From Eriocheir sinensis (lineage: Eukaryota > Arthropoda > Malacostraca > Decapoda > Varunidae): a DNA stretch of 64,000 nucleotides. Location: the NCBI RefSeq assembly GCF_024679095.1, contig NC_066517.1, positions 22,661,040-22,725,039 of the forward strand. The letters are read 5' to 3'. Below the pieces are notes generated by a model. It ran no database searches. It was not told the origin of the DNA and saw only the letters and a program-made list of their open reading frames with translations. The position numbers and the translations under genes are program-made. Each line of letters opens with the position of its first letter. Position 1 is the first letter of the stretch. Below, piece after piece: positions 10,263 to 23,092 of this stretch.

Positions 10263-11678
10263 CTGCAAGACAACACGTACACCTGTCACCACCTGCTGCT
10301 CCGGACACACTCACACCAACACCTGTGCTCATTAGGGTAGGTAGGGAAAGGTAGGGGTAGGTACGTTTCTCTTTGGTAGTGAAGGAAATACGTGCATGTG
10401 TGTTATTTATATTCTTCTTTTTCGTCTTCTTTTTGTCACCTGTTCATTAGGTAGGGAAAGGTAGGGGTGGGCACATTTCTCTTGCCATCTGAGTGAAATA
10501 CGTGAATAAGAGTTTTGGTTGTTTTATTTTGCGTTTGATTTCACTCTTTAGAATAATCAGACAGACGCACGTTACGTATAAAGATGTGTAGTTCATTCAG
10601 TGTAGGTTTAATATCTTGCATAATTACCATCATTAATAGTATTCGAATGACTTTTAGGATAGGTAAGGTACGTAAGGTAAAGTTAGGGACAAATGATATA
10701 GCTGAACGTGGCCGTGGTAGCTACAAGATAGATAGTATTAAAAACTAACTACCATTTAAAAGTGAACGACGTTGTTAAAGAAATATATTCGCACTACCAT
10801 AAGTAAAAAGGGGGAAAAAATAGCAGACGAGGAAGTAATATATAAAATTTAATAATGTGTTCCGTCCGCCCTCTCGAGACGGAACACAACAATGGCTATT
10901 CTCTTTAATCTTCCCGGGGAGTGACATTTCATCCGACCATCTGGTGCTGTAATTATTTCGCCGACACTCCCTTAATAACAGTGATGATGCGGGAGGGAAG
11001 GGACGGAAGTGTTAATCAGACGGGCGGCACGTGTGAAGGAGTTCCTTGGGCCACTGGTAGGGACAAAACGTTTTAATAAAGGGAGTGGTGTATGCAGATG
11101 AAGGGATGACTATGCTAAGTTACGCCCCCACCAACCTCTAATAATAATGAATGATAGAATAAATGCATAAAAAAAGGGTATGATACATGGATATATATAA
11201 GTAAATTGTAATGTATTTTATGGTAATGTATGCAGAAGATAAATATTCAATTCCTGGATATGTATTGAAAGTGTATGAGGGCCGCGAAACTGTCTAAAAA
11301 TAATAAAGAAATAAACAAATAAATAATGACAGCAACAACAAAGCGAAGAAGAAAAAAAGAAGTAGAAGAAGAGGAAGAAGAAATAGAAGTAGAAGAAGAG
11401 GAAGAAGTAAAAGAAGAAATAGAAGAAAAATAAAATAAAAGGAAATATATCATCACACGAAGCAATGTAGTAATTTAAACCTTGCTAACAAACCTAACAA
11501 ACCGTGCAGCCAACACTTAACTAGGCGCCATGGTCAGTCAGTCAGTCGGGGGTCCAATTAACCTTTCCTAAACCCTCTGTCCTTTCTGCCGCCCCTGCCA
11601 CCGCCCTCGCCAAGGTCGTGTCCCCCGGTGATGGCTAGCGAAACAAACCATGAAGCCCTATATGACATTACGTAGGGA
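10263..11678. other. Non-coding region upstream of Pipe-like exon A
   Basis: Two similar stretches of about 70 bp (attaggtagggaaaggtagg, at about 10330-10400 and 10445-10505) form a local duplication. A GC-richer patch at 10860-11050 carries no open frame. A missing Pipe 5' exon could lie anywhere from here rightwards. A purine-rich tract spans 11340-11440. Confidence 0.5.
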
Positions 11679-11679
11679 G

Positions 11680-11868
11680 GTATTCTCAGAAGCTTCCGCC
11701 TCACATCAACAATTTTCAAAGGCCCAAAAAGAGATCAATCGGGTTCTAATGAGTGTATTTTTTAGGGTCATGGTATAAAAGAAGGGTCAGTCTACCATCA
11801 GGGTCATGAAACTACCCATGGAGATACCCGGACATCTTACGAAAGCCTTGCCAAATGTGTGTACTTGA
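11680..11868 (-). repeat. Dispersed repeat family R4, copy 1
   Basis: Shares with 52890-53070 the stretches gggttctaatgagygt, agaagggtcar and agggtcataaaactacc-like sequence, and in reverse orientation with 15860-16080 and 39790-40000. All four carry a gaagcgt/cttccgcctc end and an actcatgagaacccraytaat core in one strand or the other. Unnamed; probably an old non-autonomous transposon. Confidence 0.65.
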
Positions 11869-11878
11869 GGGTCGATAT

Positions 11879-12101
11879 TTAACCCGGTAGCTGCGGGGAT
11901 CATGTTTCTTAAAGGTCCCTCTAAGCGAGAATAATGAGAAAAAATCATCACTCACGCAAACCATTTCATAATATATGTCAACGCATTTGTGATCAGTTTA
12001 TGCATCGTCTATTTTGGGGGGTTTATATCATGGAAAAAATTTGGCCCGTCGCTGGTACACGGTAAAGCCACAAATTTGGCCCGTCGCTGGTACACGGTTA
12101 A
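11879..12101. mobile_element. TTAA-flanked MITE, copy 1 (two internal 35-bp units)
   Basis: Bounded by TTAA at 11879-11882 and 12098-12101, with inverted ends TTAACCCGGTAGCTGCGGGG and (other strand) TTAACCGTGTACCAGCGACG. TTAA target duplication suggests a piggyBac-type non-autonomous element. Two copies of an aaatttggcccgtcgctggt unit lie at the right end. Copy 2 is at 43508-43835 in opposite orientation. Confidence 0.75.
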
Positions 12102-12268
12102 GAGTAAGTCCATGTTCTTAAACTATCTTGCTCCCATTACGATTATTTTCCAAGGCCACAGAGGATATTAACCGGTTTCCGTGGGGTGATTTTCCAGTCC
12201 AGGGTGCAAGAGTCGTGTGGAACTCTCACTAGGATCAGAAAACAGTCGATCCATGAAAAGCTCAGCAA

Positions 12269-12510
12269 CTACAACGAGAGGCTTTTCAAACGGGCGAACT
12301 GAGGCGCTGACGGTATGAATACGATATCTCGCAAAGAGATAAACATTTCTCGTAATGTTGCTGCCACTCTCTCAAGAGTTGTTTTGCGTAGACTCAGCTT
12401 CTCATACAGCTTATCTTTTGGGTCCCACAAGTATCTATGCTGCCTCACTTCTTCTAGTAATGCCACCTCGGCCTCCCGGATCCAAATCTTATTGTCTGTA
12501 TGCCATTAAT
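12269..12510 (-). pseudogene. MADF-domain fragment, probably from a transposon
   Basis: The minus strand reads EVALLEEVRQHRYLWDPKDK then LYEKLSLRKTTLERVAATL. This is the start of a MADF DNA-binding domain as found in Adf-1-like proteins and in the accessory protein of PIF/Harbinger transposons. The second half of the domain is not recognisable before the TAG at 12269-12271. The upstream ATG (about 12503) is out of frame and hits a stop, so the copy looks decayed. At 12665-12695 a gtgtaaagccgcctttagac stretch resembles a transposon end. Function not inferred. Confidence 0.5.
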
Positions 12511-12860
12511 TTTCTTGTTTTATTGGCGCCGACGTGTTGTACTCAGCCGCCAGTCGGCAATACAAGACAGACACGCTCAGCTGCAGAGAACTTGCCGCGA
12601 GTTCTCCCAGACCCAGACCCAGACCAAAAATGCTGCCGCGCCTGTATTGCCAGCCGCGAATTGCCAGGTGTAAAGCCGCCTTTAGACTCTGGCCGTGATC
12701 ACATCCAGAGGAATACGACGGAAGCGCGTGACTTCATGATGCATGGCGCGTGGTGGAGGACACCTTGGAACACAAGTGGAGCAAAACGAACTTTGAAGTC
12801 CCCCTGCTACCCCTGCCCCTACCGGATGTTGAGTGCTCATGCTGGTGTATTGTAAGCACT
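12511..12860. other. GC-rich flank of the MADF fragment
   Basis: A moderately GC-rich stretch with palindromic sequences (aaagccgcctttagac; a pair of gccgcgaattgcca / ttgccgcgagttc segments). Possibly the promoter/terminal region of the same element. The open frame running through it on the + strand has no recognisable domain. Confidence 0.35.
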
Positions 12861-13002
12861 TTCTAGCACTAACTGGTTTCTTGGTTTGCCTGTGGTCTGA
12901 GGTGTTTTGTTTTCCCCCAAGTTTCCCCTAAAGATAGTTCCCTGAGAGTTGGTTTTCTCTTTTTCCCGCTATATTGCTTTGCTTTCCCTACTATACAGAT
13001 AA

Positions 13003-13006
<4 letters not shown>

Positions 13007-13067
<61 letters not shown>

Positions 13068-13222
13068 GCTATTGCGTCAACTGTCTTATTTATTCCCATA
13101 TCATAGCTTTTTACTTTTCTTTTGTTCTCGTTCTCATTATGCTCTCTCTCTCTCTCTTCTCCTACTACTATTACTTCAATTGTCTTATTTATTCCCGTAT
13201 CATAGCTTTCTACTTCTATTTT

Positions 13223-13292
<70 letters not shown>
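13007..13292. repeat. Two long (TC)n microsatellites flanking a duplicated segment
   Basis: (TC)n at 13007-13064 and 13226-13292. Between and before them, tactgctattgcgtcaactg and tactactattacttcaattg start a duplicated run of about 65 bp that includes gtcttatttattccc. Confidence 0.9.
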
Positions 13293-13295
<3 letters not shown>

Positions 13296-13794
13296 AGTAG
13301 CACGTCCCCTGTTACACTTCGCTGGGTGACGCTCCGTAACTTTAAACTGTCTCCTCCTCTTCCTCCTCCTTCCTTCTCCCCCATCCAGTCACAGTCACAC
13401 AGTCTTGGTCGATCGCCGGTTCAGTTAATACCAGTTACTTTTCCACTCACGCGCGACCCCGAGGTGACTGCAACGTAACCTCCTGCTGGGTCATAAAAAG
13501 GAAAAAGAAAACACAGGTACAGGTCTTCCCTAACGACTATTTTTAGAAGTTCTTACAGCGTCAAAAAATTGTGGAACAGCTAAAGTGAGTGACGCTGCGA
13601 AATGATGAATGAAATTACTAAGTTCACGAATGACAAAAAATGGATTCTTCACAACAATACTACTTTTTTTTATGTTCATGGTATTTGTGACTAGGAATTT
13701 TGTTATAAGCTGGAATTTAGTATGGAAAAGCAGGTTCTAACATTACTAAAACCAAACTTAGATAAATTACGAAATAACGATGTACAAGGATGAC

Positions 13795-13838
<44 letters not shown>

Positions 13839-14100
13839 AAAGCTCAAAGTAAACAAAATAATTATAGGTGGGAGTAAAAACAACCCGACAAATAGCGTAA
13901 TTATACATAATGGCTCAATCAGGCAATTATCGTAGAATGCTGATACATATTTGTCGCACCGGAAGACACTGGCCCTAGGAAGACGTATTGGATTCCATTA
14001 AGAACGTGTCTCATGCAATTATCTCAAAGGGCGGCGTGAAATAGTGGACTGCGGGCCGATGTATGCAGAGTAAAGAAAGCAATGTAGGTCAGTCAGCTGG
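13293..14100. other. Non-coding sequence with (CA)n
   Basis: No coding signal. A (CA)n tract lies at 13799-13834. Confidence 0.6.
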
Positions 14101-14105
14101 TGGTT

Positions 14106-14124
14106 AGTAGTAGCTGTAGTAGTG

Positions 14125-14182
<58 letters not shown>

Positions 14183-14420
14183 GGGGAGGAGGAGTAGTGG
14201 TGGTGGTATAATAAGTAGGAGGACAAGAACAAGAACAAAAACAAGAGGAAGAAGAAGAAAGAGGAGAAGGAGGGAGAAGGAGATGAACTACAAGAACAAC
14301 AATAACCACAACAATAAGCAATAAAAGTAGAGGTAGTAATAGTAGTAATGGTTCTAATGATGGCAGATGACGAAGACGAAGAGGAGGAAGTAAGTAGTAG
14401 TAGTAGTAGTAGTAGTAGGA
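14106..14420. repeat. (TAG)n microsatellites and purine-rich sequence
   Basis: (TAG)n at about 14126-14182 and 14393-14418 with Ser-coding read-through frames that are not genes. Followed by (CAG)n 14531-14550 and (CA)n 14634-14662. Confidence 0.9.
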
Positions 14421-14635
14421 ACAGTAGTTGTAGTAGTAATTGTTGTAGTAGTACTGTAGTAGCTGCTTCATTAACACCATGGCGGAGACAGAAGGGTGAT
14501 GGTCGAAACTCAATTAAGAAGAGAACGGACCAGCAGCAGCAGCAGCAGCAGATATTAGGCCTGGCCGCACGACTGAACGGTCTGTGTACGTGGGAACGAG
14601 TGTGGGTACTGACAACACTCCAACGGGACACAGTG

Positions 14636-14667
<32 letters not shown>

Positions 14668-14814
14668 ATGTCGAGGAGGAAGAGGAGGCTGCCGATGAGG
14701 AAGAGGAAGTACAAGCCAATGGATGAGAAAGGCAAAGAGAAACGTTTATTTGAGTTTTAGGGGGGAAAGAAACTATTGATTGGGGCGAGTATATAGACAG
14801 AAAGCAGAGAGGAA

Positions 14815-15462
14815 GGAGGAAAAGGAGGAAGACATAGAGAAGTTACATTTGATTAAGAGATACCAATGGATGAGAAAGACTAAGATAAAGGTATACTTGA
14901 GTTTTAAGAGACGAAAAAGATAAACTAGATATTGGGAGCGAGTGGAAAAACAGAAAACAGGGAGGAAGGAGGAAAAGGAGAAAGACATAAAGTTACATTT
15001 GATTAAGAGATACCAATGGATGAGAAAGACTAAGATAAAGGTATACTTGAGTTTTAAGAGACGAAAAAGATAAACTAGATATTGGGAGCGAGCGGAAAAA
15101 CAGAAAACAGGGAGGAAGGAGGAAAAGGAGAAAGACATAGAGAAGTTACATTTGATTAAGAGATACCAATGGATGAGAAAGACAATGATAAAGGTATACT
15201 TGAGTTTTAAGAGACGAAAAAGATAAACTAGATATTGGGAGCGAGTGGAAAAACAGAAAACAGGGAGGAAGGAGGAAAAGGAGGAAGACATAGAGAAGTT
15301 ACATTTGATTAAGAGATACCAATGGATGAGAAAGACTAAGATAAAGGTATACTTGAGTTTTAGAGACGAAAAAGATAAACTAGATATTGGGGGCGAGTGG
15401 AAAGACAGAAAACAGAGGAAGGACGAGAAAGAGAAAGGCATTATGAGAAAGTTACATTTGAG
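14815..15462. repeat. Tandem array, period 150-154 bp, about 4.3 copies
   Basis: Units carry gttacatttgattaagagat, at 14842, 14992, 15145 and about 15298. Copies differ by small indels. Frames running through the array on both strands are by-products of the repeat. Confidence 0.9.
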
Positions 15463-15859
15463 TCTAAACAACAAGATAAGGGAGGATTATAATAATGGAA
15501 GAATAGAAGGAAGGAGACAAGATGGCAAGGAAAACAAAGACAAAGAAGGGAGTACGTGAGAAATGTGGCGATGACCGACTGGGTGGGAGACTACAGTATG
15601 GGTGTGTGGGAGAGAGAAAACCGAAAGGAGGAGGATGAAGGAGATGAAGAAGAGGAAGATCAAGGAGTGAAAGCTTGTGGAATGATAAAGTACAGAGAAG
15701 ATATATGAGAAGTAAGAGAGAGAAAAGTATACGTGAGTGATAACGATGAAAAAATAATAGGTTTGTGAGATAATGAGACCCAAAAGCAAGAGATGGAGAG
15801 TCAAATGGCATTACGTATTCTGAAATATTTTGGGACTCACACACCCGTCCACATTTGAT

Positions 15860-16080
15860 ATAAGACTTCCGTAGAGGTTGAGGGTATGCCCATGGGTAGT
15901 TTAATGAGCCTAGAGTGAGAGCTTGACAAGGCTTCTGCACCATGAATGTGAAAAGCACTCATGAGAACCCGACAATAATCCTCTTTGTGGCCTTCGAAGA
16001 GTTGCCGTGAGAGCCGAAAGCGTGTGAGCAGACAAAAGTATTATTAGATTTTGAGTAGACGAGCTTGCAGACCTATAACG
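15860..16080 (+). repeat. Dispersed repeat family R4, copy 2
   Basis: Contains gggtagtttaatgagcct, ctgcaccatgaatgtgaaaa and actcatgagaaccc, then gccgaaagcgt, matching 39826-39985 segment by segment. Confidence 0.65.
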
Positions 16081-16403
16081 CCTACGACCATGAGCTTGAA
16101 GACCAAACGCCATCCATGAACCAGACAGCAAAAAAGCGAGTCGGTGAAAATGAGGTTAATAATTATGTTCTATGGCTACATGTAAATCTTCTTGGGTAAT
16201 GAGGGAACGCTGACACCCTCATTACGAAGCTGCCGTGTGGTTAGCGTGAACTAGTGGCCTTCCAGTCTCGGTAGAGCAGTGGGAAACGAGGAAAAGGAAA
16301 TGGAGGTGGAGGAAGGGGATGGGGGAGAGGAAGAGAGGAGTTTGTGGGAGGAGAGAAACAGGACACACAACACACCATTACCAAGCACTTCCTTCTCTTT
16401 GGG

Positions 16404-16424
16404 TCACACACACACACACACACA

Positions 16425-16470
<46 letters not shown>
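16404..16470. repeat. Compound microsatellite (CA)n(GA)n
   Basis: About 22 bp of CA followed by about 42 bp of GA. Confidence 0.95.
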
Positions 16471-17220
16471 CGTCTGTACACATTCTTTCCTTCCATACGC
16501 GCTGCTTAGTCATTCTCACTCTTTCTCCTCCTCCTCTTCCTCTTCCTCTTCTTCCCCTCTTTCTCCTGCAGCTGTCGAACGTTACCCACACTCCCTCCCT
16601 TCTACTGGACGTGAGAATAACACCACCGCAACACCACATCGCCACCCTCGGACGTTGCCCCTGTGTGATGCGTGGGCTGATCCATATTTCACCGTCGTCA
16701 TTTTACGCTCTCAAACACGCCGATGGAAACTGCAGTGGCCGCCTTGACTTTGTAGCCTTGAAATCTAGCGTCTCCTTCACGACCTCCTCCTCCTGCTACT
16801 ACTACTACTACTGTTATTGCTACTACTACCTCTTCTTTTTTCTTTTCCTGAGGCATTCTATTAATTTGTTTCAGCGGGGTGAGGGCAAAGGAAGAAACGC
16901 TATTCCTTCCCTTCTGTTATGTCTTGAACTACATTATCTTTAGATGGAACGAGCTGAAATTACTTGAAATCACGCCCCTTCCTTATCTCCTTACTTCTTA
17001 CCTAATTCTCCCAACCACTTTACAGTTTCACAAATAGGTAATATTTTAACGAAGCTAACTCTTCTGCGTACGTGTGTAATGTAAGGTAAACTTGGAATCC
17101 CAGATATTGGAAAACTTTTACACACCACCACGCATTATGACAGCAACAGGAGAAGCGGATATCAGCAACAGCAGTCAAGCGCAACGGAGTATGACGCAAG
17201 CATTGTCATTCTGTCTATAA
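16471..17220. other. Non-coding sequence
   Basis: A GC-richer stretch at 16570-16750 with a short minus-strand frame starting ATGACGACGGTG, but no good splice donor or homology. The rest is AT-rich with a short CTA microsatellite near 16795-16812. Confidence 0.4.
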
Positions 17221-17221
17221 C

Positions 17222-17368
17222 TCTTCCTAAGACGTACCTTCAATAACTTCCCATTACAGCAAGTCAACACACAACGAAACAACGCCTTATAACCTCTCCT
17301 AAGACGTCCCTTCATTAACTTCCCAATACAGCTAGTCAACGCACAACGAAATAACGCCTACAACCTCT
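17222..17368. repeat. Direct duplication of about 67 bp
   Basis: Two adjacent copies of cctaagacgtMcctTcaWtaa ...cacaacgaaaYaacgcctA, about 85% alike. Confidence 0.8.
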
Positions 17369-17584
17369 AGGGACTGACGGTGTAATTAAATGCTATTCAT
17401 AAATATTTCCGTCACTCTGAACTCTGGAATGAACCGGAGTATGGACCGACAAACAACCTGCTGCATTATAACACGAGTGACAGGGTATGGGTGTGGGGTG
17501 GGGGAGAGCCCTGACATGTCTTCCGCATAGTAAATAGATCACCCGCGGGGGAAGCGTATAAAGACCCAGCGGTACCCCATTAAT

Positions 17585-18140
17585 ACACACGACACGGAGG
17601 AGGAGGAGGAACAAAAGAAGAAGTTGGAGGAGGAGGAGGAAAAGAACAACAACATGGTAAAAAAGGGGAGAAAGAGGAAGATGAATTGAAGGAGGAGGAG
17701 CTGAAGGGGGAGAAAAGGGAAAATAAGAACAAGGTAGAGAAGGAAGAATAAGAAGAGGAGAAGAGGAGCCAGAGGAGTTGTGTGAGGAGAAAGAGAAAGA
17801 GGAGTTAGAGGAATAAGAAGAGGAGGAAGAGGAGTTGTGTAAGGAGAAAGAGAAAGAGGAGTTAGAGGAATAAGAAGAGGAGGAAGAGGAGTTGTGTGAG
17901 GAGAAAGAAGAGCTAGAGGAATAAGAAGAGGAGTAAGAGAAGGCAGAGGAGTCGTTTGAGGAGAAAGAGAAAGAAGAGTTAGAGAAGGAGTAACAAATAT
18001 TATGAAAAGAAAAAGCAAGGGAAGAGATTGAAAAGGAAGAAGAGTACCTAGTAAGATAAGTGAACAAGAAGAGAAGGAACAAGAAGAAGTAGAAGAAAAA
18101 CAAGAGAAGGAGGAATAGAAGGGGGAAGAGAAGAGGAGGT
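17585..18140. repeat. Purine-rich minisatellite, about 60-bp units
   Basis: At 17755-17990 four units share agaggagttagaggaataag and gaggagttgtgtgaggag. Minus-strand frames are Ser/Pro/Leu low complexity and not genes. Confidence 0.8.
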
Positions 18141-18735
18141 AAGGCCAACGCACCCTGCACACTAATAAATACAGGAGGGAACCCACACACACACTTCCTA
18201 CGGGCGCGCCTCCCAACACATTACTTTTATTCTTCTTTGGCATCCTGAGGTGAGGGAGGAAAGGTTCACTCTGAGATCACTGACTTTTTGTCCTTGGTTA
18301 CGTATACTGCATAAGACAAGATGAAGCTTTACTTATTTCTTTTTATTTACTGACTTAGGCTACATACGATAAAAATAGCCTAATACTGCCTTGCTTATAA
18401 TAAAATATACCAATAATTCCTTTGCTCTCCCATTTGCTTTGCTTAGAGATACAATACAATCATAACTGATACAAACTAGACAATATTCAATGCAATATAA
18501 ATACAATACAATGCATGCAATATAAATAACATATAGTAATACTGCTGTGAATCACATGAAATTAAATTCGCTTCATATAACCAACGCAAAAAGACTATAT
18601 ATGTACCCCCATCTAAAAATAAGTATCTAAATATTTCCTTATAATCAACATCTTATGATAGACTAACTAAACCACTATCAGAATAAACGATCATAGAAAC
18701 TTGACTGCAAAGAATCTTGACCAAAAACAAGCCAC
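18141..18735. other. AT-rich non-coding sequence
   Basis: Short overlapping repeats of atacaatacaatg type at 18450-18520; nothing else seen. Confidence 0.6.
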
Positions 18736-18737
18736 AC

Positions 18738-19562
18738 ATTCCTCCTCTCAAATCCATTATTACATTGACATACCTCACAGCATTCCAGTCCAAATATATG
18801 ACTTATAATTATAGTAACCGTAGGCTATAAATGCTATAAATATCGCTTCTCAGTTCGTAGTACTAAAATTAAAAATCGATGCTAATCAATTCCTTCTCTC
18901 AAATCCATTAGTACATTGACATACCTCACAGCATTCCAGTCCAAATATATGACTTCTAATTATAGTAACCGAATAAATATCGCTTCTCAGTTCGTAGTAC
19001 TAATATTAAAAATCGCTGCTAATCAATTCCTTCTCTCAAATCCATTACATTGACATACCTCACAGCATTCCAGTCCAAATATATGACTTCTAATTATGGT
19101 AACCGAATAAATATCGCTTCTCAGTTCGTAGTACTAATATTAAAAATCGATGCTAATCAATTCCTTCTCTCAAATCCATTACATTGACATATCTCATAAC
19201 ATTCCAGTCCAAACATAAGACTTTTAATTTCAGGAACTACGTGTAAATATCGCTTCTAAGTTGGTAGTACTAATATTAAAAATCGATGTTAATTAATTCG
19301 TTCTCTCAAATCCATTACATTGACATACCTCATAACATTCCAGTCCAAATATATGACTTTTAATTTTAGGAACTACGTGTAAATATCGCTTCTAAGTTGG
19401 TAGTACTAATATTAAAAATCGATGTTAATTAATTCGTTCTCTCAAATCCATTACATTGGCATACCTCATAACATTCCAGTCCAAATATATGACTTTTAAT
19501 TTCAGGAACTACGTGTAAATATCGCTTCTAAGTTGGTAGTACCAATATTAAAACTCAATGCC
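18738..19562. repeat. Tandem array, period about 134 bp, six copies
   Basis: Unit markers ctctcaaatccatta and tagtactaatattaaaaatc recur at about 18741, 18895, 19030, 19165, 19302 and 19438. Later copies share the variant ggaactacgtgtaaatatcg, so the array evolved by local block duplication. Confidence 0.9.
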
Positions 19563-19864
19563 AGTTATTCGCAAAGACTTCCAACACACACACACACACA
19601 CACACTGATACTTAATGATTTATCGGATGTTGTAGGTATGTGGACCAGCTAATGACAAAAAAAAGTAGAATCATAAATAAACAAAGGAAGGGAAATGGAC
19701 TGAAATGAACAGGGGAGGAGGTAGTCCACAGAGGTGAATGGACTGCGCTGAAAAAAAGGGAAGGAAAGGGTTCGCTCACGTCCGGACTTCATGACCTGGA
19801 AAAGGAAGAGCAAAAAAGGAAATAAGGGAAAGAAAAAAGGAAAATTGTAAAAGCCCATTTCCGT

Positions 19865-19867
<3 letters not shown>

Positions 19868-19927
<60 letters not shown>

Positions 19928-19988
19928 CTATCACCATATATATACGGAACTAACAATTGAATAGAGATGGCAAATAGTTAAAAAAAAG

Positions 19989-20050
<62 letters not shown>
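19868..20050. repeat. Two (GA)n microsatellites
   Basis: (GA)n at 19868-19925 and 19992-20050; a poly(A) run of about 24 follows at 20238-20262. Confidence 0.95.
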
Positions 20051-20051
<1 letters not shown>

Positions 20052-20451
20052 GCCCACCATTCATGAAACCAACCAACTAATGACAAAAGCTACAGTAAAT
20101 AATAATTCAAAAAACATCATATCCGTAACGAGAGAAAACAACAACAATAAAATAATAAAAAATAAAAAACGAAAGTCACCACCACCATTAAACAAACAAG
20201 AACGTGAGATCGTGAACACCAGGTAAACGTTGCCGCTGGAAAAAAAAAAAAAAAAAAAAAAATGAGCGAGAGAGAGAGAGGGTGAATGCGTGAGTGAGTG
20301 CTTGAGTGAGAGGGTAAACACAATCAGGGAACGAGTAAACGAGAGAGAGTGGCGAAGTAAAGAAAGTACAAAGCTAGCCTAATTGATGGTGATGACTGAC
20401 TGACAGGGCAAGCAGAGTGAATGGAACAGTAAGAGAGAGAGTGGGAATGAA

Positions 20452-20805
20452 CGTAATGAATGGAGCTTCCGTGAACGCTACAGAAAAGGAGTAATATGAA
20501 CGTAAAGAATGAAGCTATCCTGTAAAATAAGAGTGGAAATGAACGTGAAGGATGGAGCGACAGTGAATAAGAGTGGAAATGAACGTAAAGAATGAAGCTA
20601 CAGTGAATAAGAGTGGAAATGAACGTAAAGAATGAAGCTACAGTGAATAAGAGTGGAAATCAACGTAAAGAATGAAGCTATCCTGTAAAATAAGAGTGGA
20701 AATGAACGTGAAGTATGGAGCTACAGTGAATAAGAGTGGAAATGAACGTGAAGTATGGAGCTACAGTGAATAAGAGTGGAAATGAACGTAAAGTATGAAG
20801 TTTGT
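20452..20805. repeat. 40-bp minisatellite, about eight units
   Basis: Unit taagagtggaaatgaacgta followed by aagaatgaagctacagtgaa, with variants carrying tcctgtaaaa in place of acagtga. Confidence 0.9.
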
Positions 20806-21975
20806 CTATAGTCAGAATCAGTAAATTTGTTAATCGATGGGTAACAAAGACCCAGAGTGAGTGAAAGAGAATCGAATGGTAGAACAAAGGCCTGAAGAAA
20901 GAATAAACAGGATGGTGAGAAAGAAAGTTAAGTAAGAAGCTATCCTGTTCAAATATGATGACTTGTATTTAGCTAGCACAGTAGGAGAAAGTGAGTGAGT
21001 GTTAGAGTAAAAAAAGTTGAGAGCGAGGTTAACGAGTGAGAAAAAAAGAAAGTGAGGTATTTAGCGAGAAATTACTGGGTTAAGGGGAGAGTTCCTGTTT
21101 GTGTTTTATAAGACTGAGTCGACTTTGTACTAACTAAAATAAAATATAGAATCATAAAATTTCATCGTCATTCCTTTTTTTTTAACTTGTGTAACTATGC
21201 TTTTTTTATTAGTGCTATTTAGTTTGTTAATTAAAGCATTCCTTACGTCAATTTCCCGGTTGATTTGAGTGAGATTGAGTTTTCTTATCGTCCATTCCTA
21301 CTAAGACCTGTACACTCAAATAGTAACTAGTTTTAGGTATATTAAAACTACCTAGATTAAATAGTGCTAAGGAAATAATATTGAGAATTAGTTAAGGTTA
21401 AGGAGAATGGGAAGTGGAGTAAGATAACCTATATAGTTAATGATAAATGAAAGACTAGGTAAGCAAATTGAGTGAATGTGTATGTTTGTCAGTCGACCAG
21501 AGCTAAAAAAAAATAGAGAAGTTAATTAAGAACAGGAAACAGAGTAAGAATGTAAGCTAGCCTATTATAGTGAATGGTGAATGAAAGACTAGGCAAGAGA
21601 ATTGAGTGTGTGTTTGTCAGTAGAACAGGGCTAGAAAAAAATATATAGAAGTTAAGAACAGGAAATAGAGTAAGAATGTAAGCTAGCCTATTATAGTGAA
21701 TGATGAATGAAAGACTATCGCTATGGCAAGCAGGGTGAGTGTGTTTGTCAGTCAGTATCCGTTAAAATAGAGTCAGGCAGTTATGATAGCCAACTCTACT
21801 AGGCTAGGAGAGTGTCAGTGATTGGTTGAGTGGAGTGTCAGCCCATAGGCCATAGCTAGAGCGAGGAAAGGGAGGGCGAGGGGAGGAGGCGTGGCTGAGA
21901 AGAATAGTCTAGCGGTCCAAAACGCCGGAGGGGAGAGCGGGAGGCGGGGGAAGCTGTGTACCGTTACCCGCCAAG
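20806..21975. other. Non-coding sequence with a three-copy local repeat
   Basis: Stretches with agaatgtaagctagcctatt and aatgaaagactaggcaag recur at about 21440, 21550 and 21670. No coding signal. Confidence 0.6.
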
Positions 21976-21979
21976 ACAG

Positions 21980-21981
21980 TT

Positions 21982-22018
<37 letters not shown>

Positions 22019-22131
22019 TTTGTTTCTTCCATTCGTTACTTTTCACTCTTGTTATCTTTCGTCTTTATCACTTATTTATGCACTCTCTCTCTCTCTCTTG
22101 TTATCTTTCGTCTTTAACACTCTATTATGCA

Positions 22132-22200
<69 letters not shown>
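21980..22200. repeat. (TC)n microsatellites
   Basis: (TC)n at 21980-22015, 22083-22099 and 22135-22198, separated by near-duplicate tcttgttatctttcgtcttt segments. Confidence 0.95.
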
Positions 22201-22201
<1 letters not shown>

Positions 22202-22486
22202 CTTTTACTTATTCTAAATATATACATGTTCTCAATATATACGGTACACATTAAAAATACATTAGAAAGACATGGACATAGTATTAAATAAGTAGGTTCC
22301 AGTAAGCTCGTAATTACTAAGGGAAACAGTAATGAGTTCAGTATTTCAAAGGGTACAGTAAGGGGAGTATGCTATAGCTACGCGTGACGGCTGTGCTCAT
22401 CTCCGAACCCTTGACCCTTTGAAAGAATGTGAAAATCATGATACGGGAGATATTAACGAGCTGCGAGATGACCAGTATTTTTTTCT
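22201..22486. other. Non-coding spacer
   Basis: Nothing recognised. Confidence 0.5.
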
Positions 22487-22487
22487 T

Positions 22488-22488
<1 letters not shown>

Positions 22489-22552
<64 letters not shown>

Positions 22553-22843
22553 CTTTGTCTCGTCTACCTAACAGGTTTTGGGGGTCTTAACCGTGTCCGC
22601 TGTGGTCAATCTATTTGGGTCACGTTGAAAAGATACTTGGCGACATCTATTATTTTCTTTCTTATTTTTTTAGATGGTTATGGAGCACGAGGAATGATAT
22701 TAATGTAGGTTGGCCGACAGCGTAAGCCTAATTCTATGACCTATATATTTTTTTTTTTTTTTGTTTCACGTTAGGCTAAACCGGTTTGCATTATGGGTAT
22801 ATATAAAAAGTGTAATATCTTCCTGGATCTACGAAAATTATGG

Positions 22844-22919
<76 letters not shown>

Positions 22920-23023
22920 CAACTTCCGCTTTTCCTCTCTCCTTTCTCTTCCTCCTTCTTTCCTTCCATACCTATCTCCTCCATTATGATCTTTCTTCCT
23001 CCACCTCTTTCTTCATCCTTATT

Positions 23024-23092
<69 letters not shown>

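Noticed and set aside
14773..15559. Open frames of about 100-233 codons on both strands
   Set aside because: They follow the tandem array at 14815-15462 and have only repeated low-complexity sequence.
16560..16745. GC-richer stretch with ATGACGACGGTG on the minus strand, considered as the Pipe start
   Set aside because: The only phase-2 donor (GG/GTGGCG) is weak and the peptide is not recognisable. It may be revisited with RNA evidence.
17393..18243. Minus-strand frames of 234-265 codons rich in Ser/Leu/Phe
   Set aside because: Antisense of a purine-rich minisatellite; no domain or codon-use signal.
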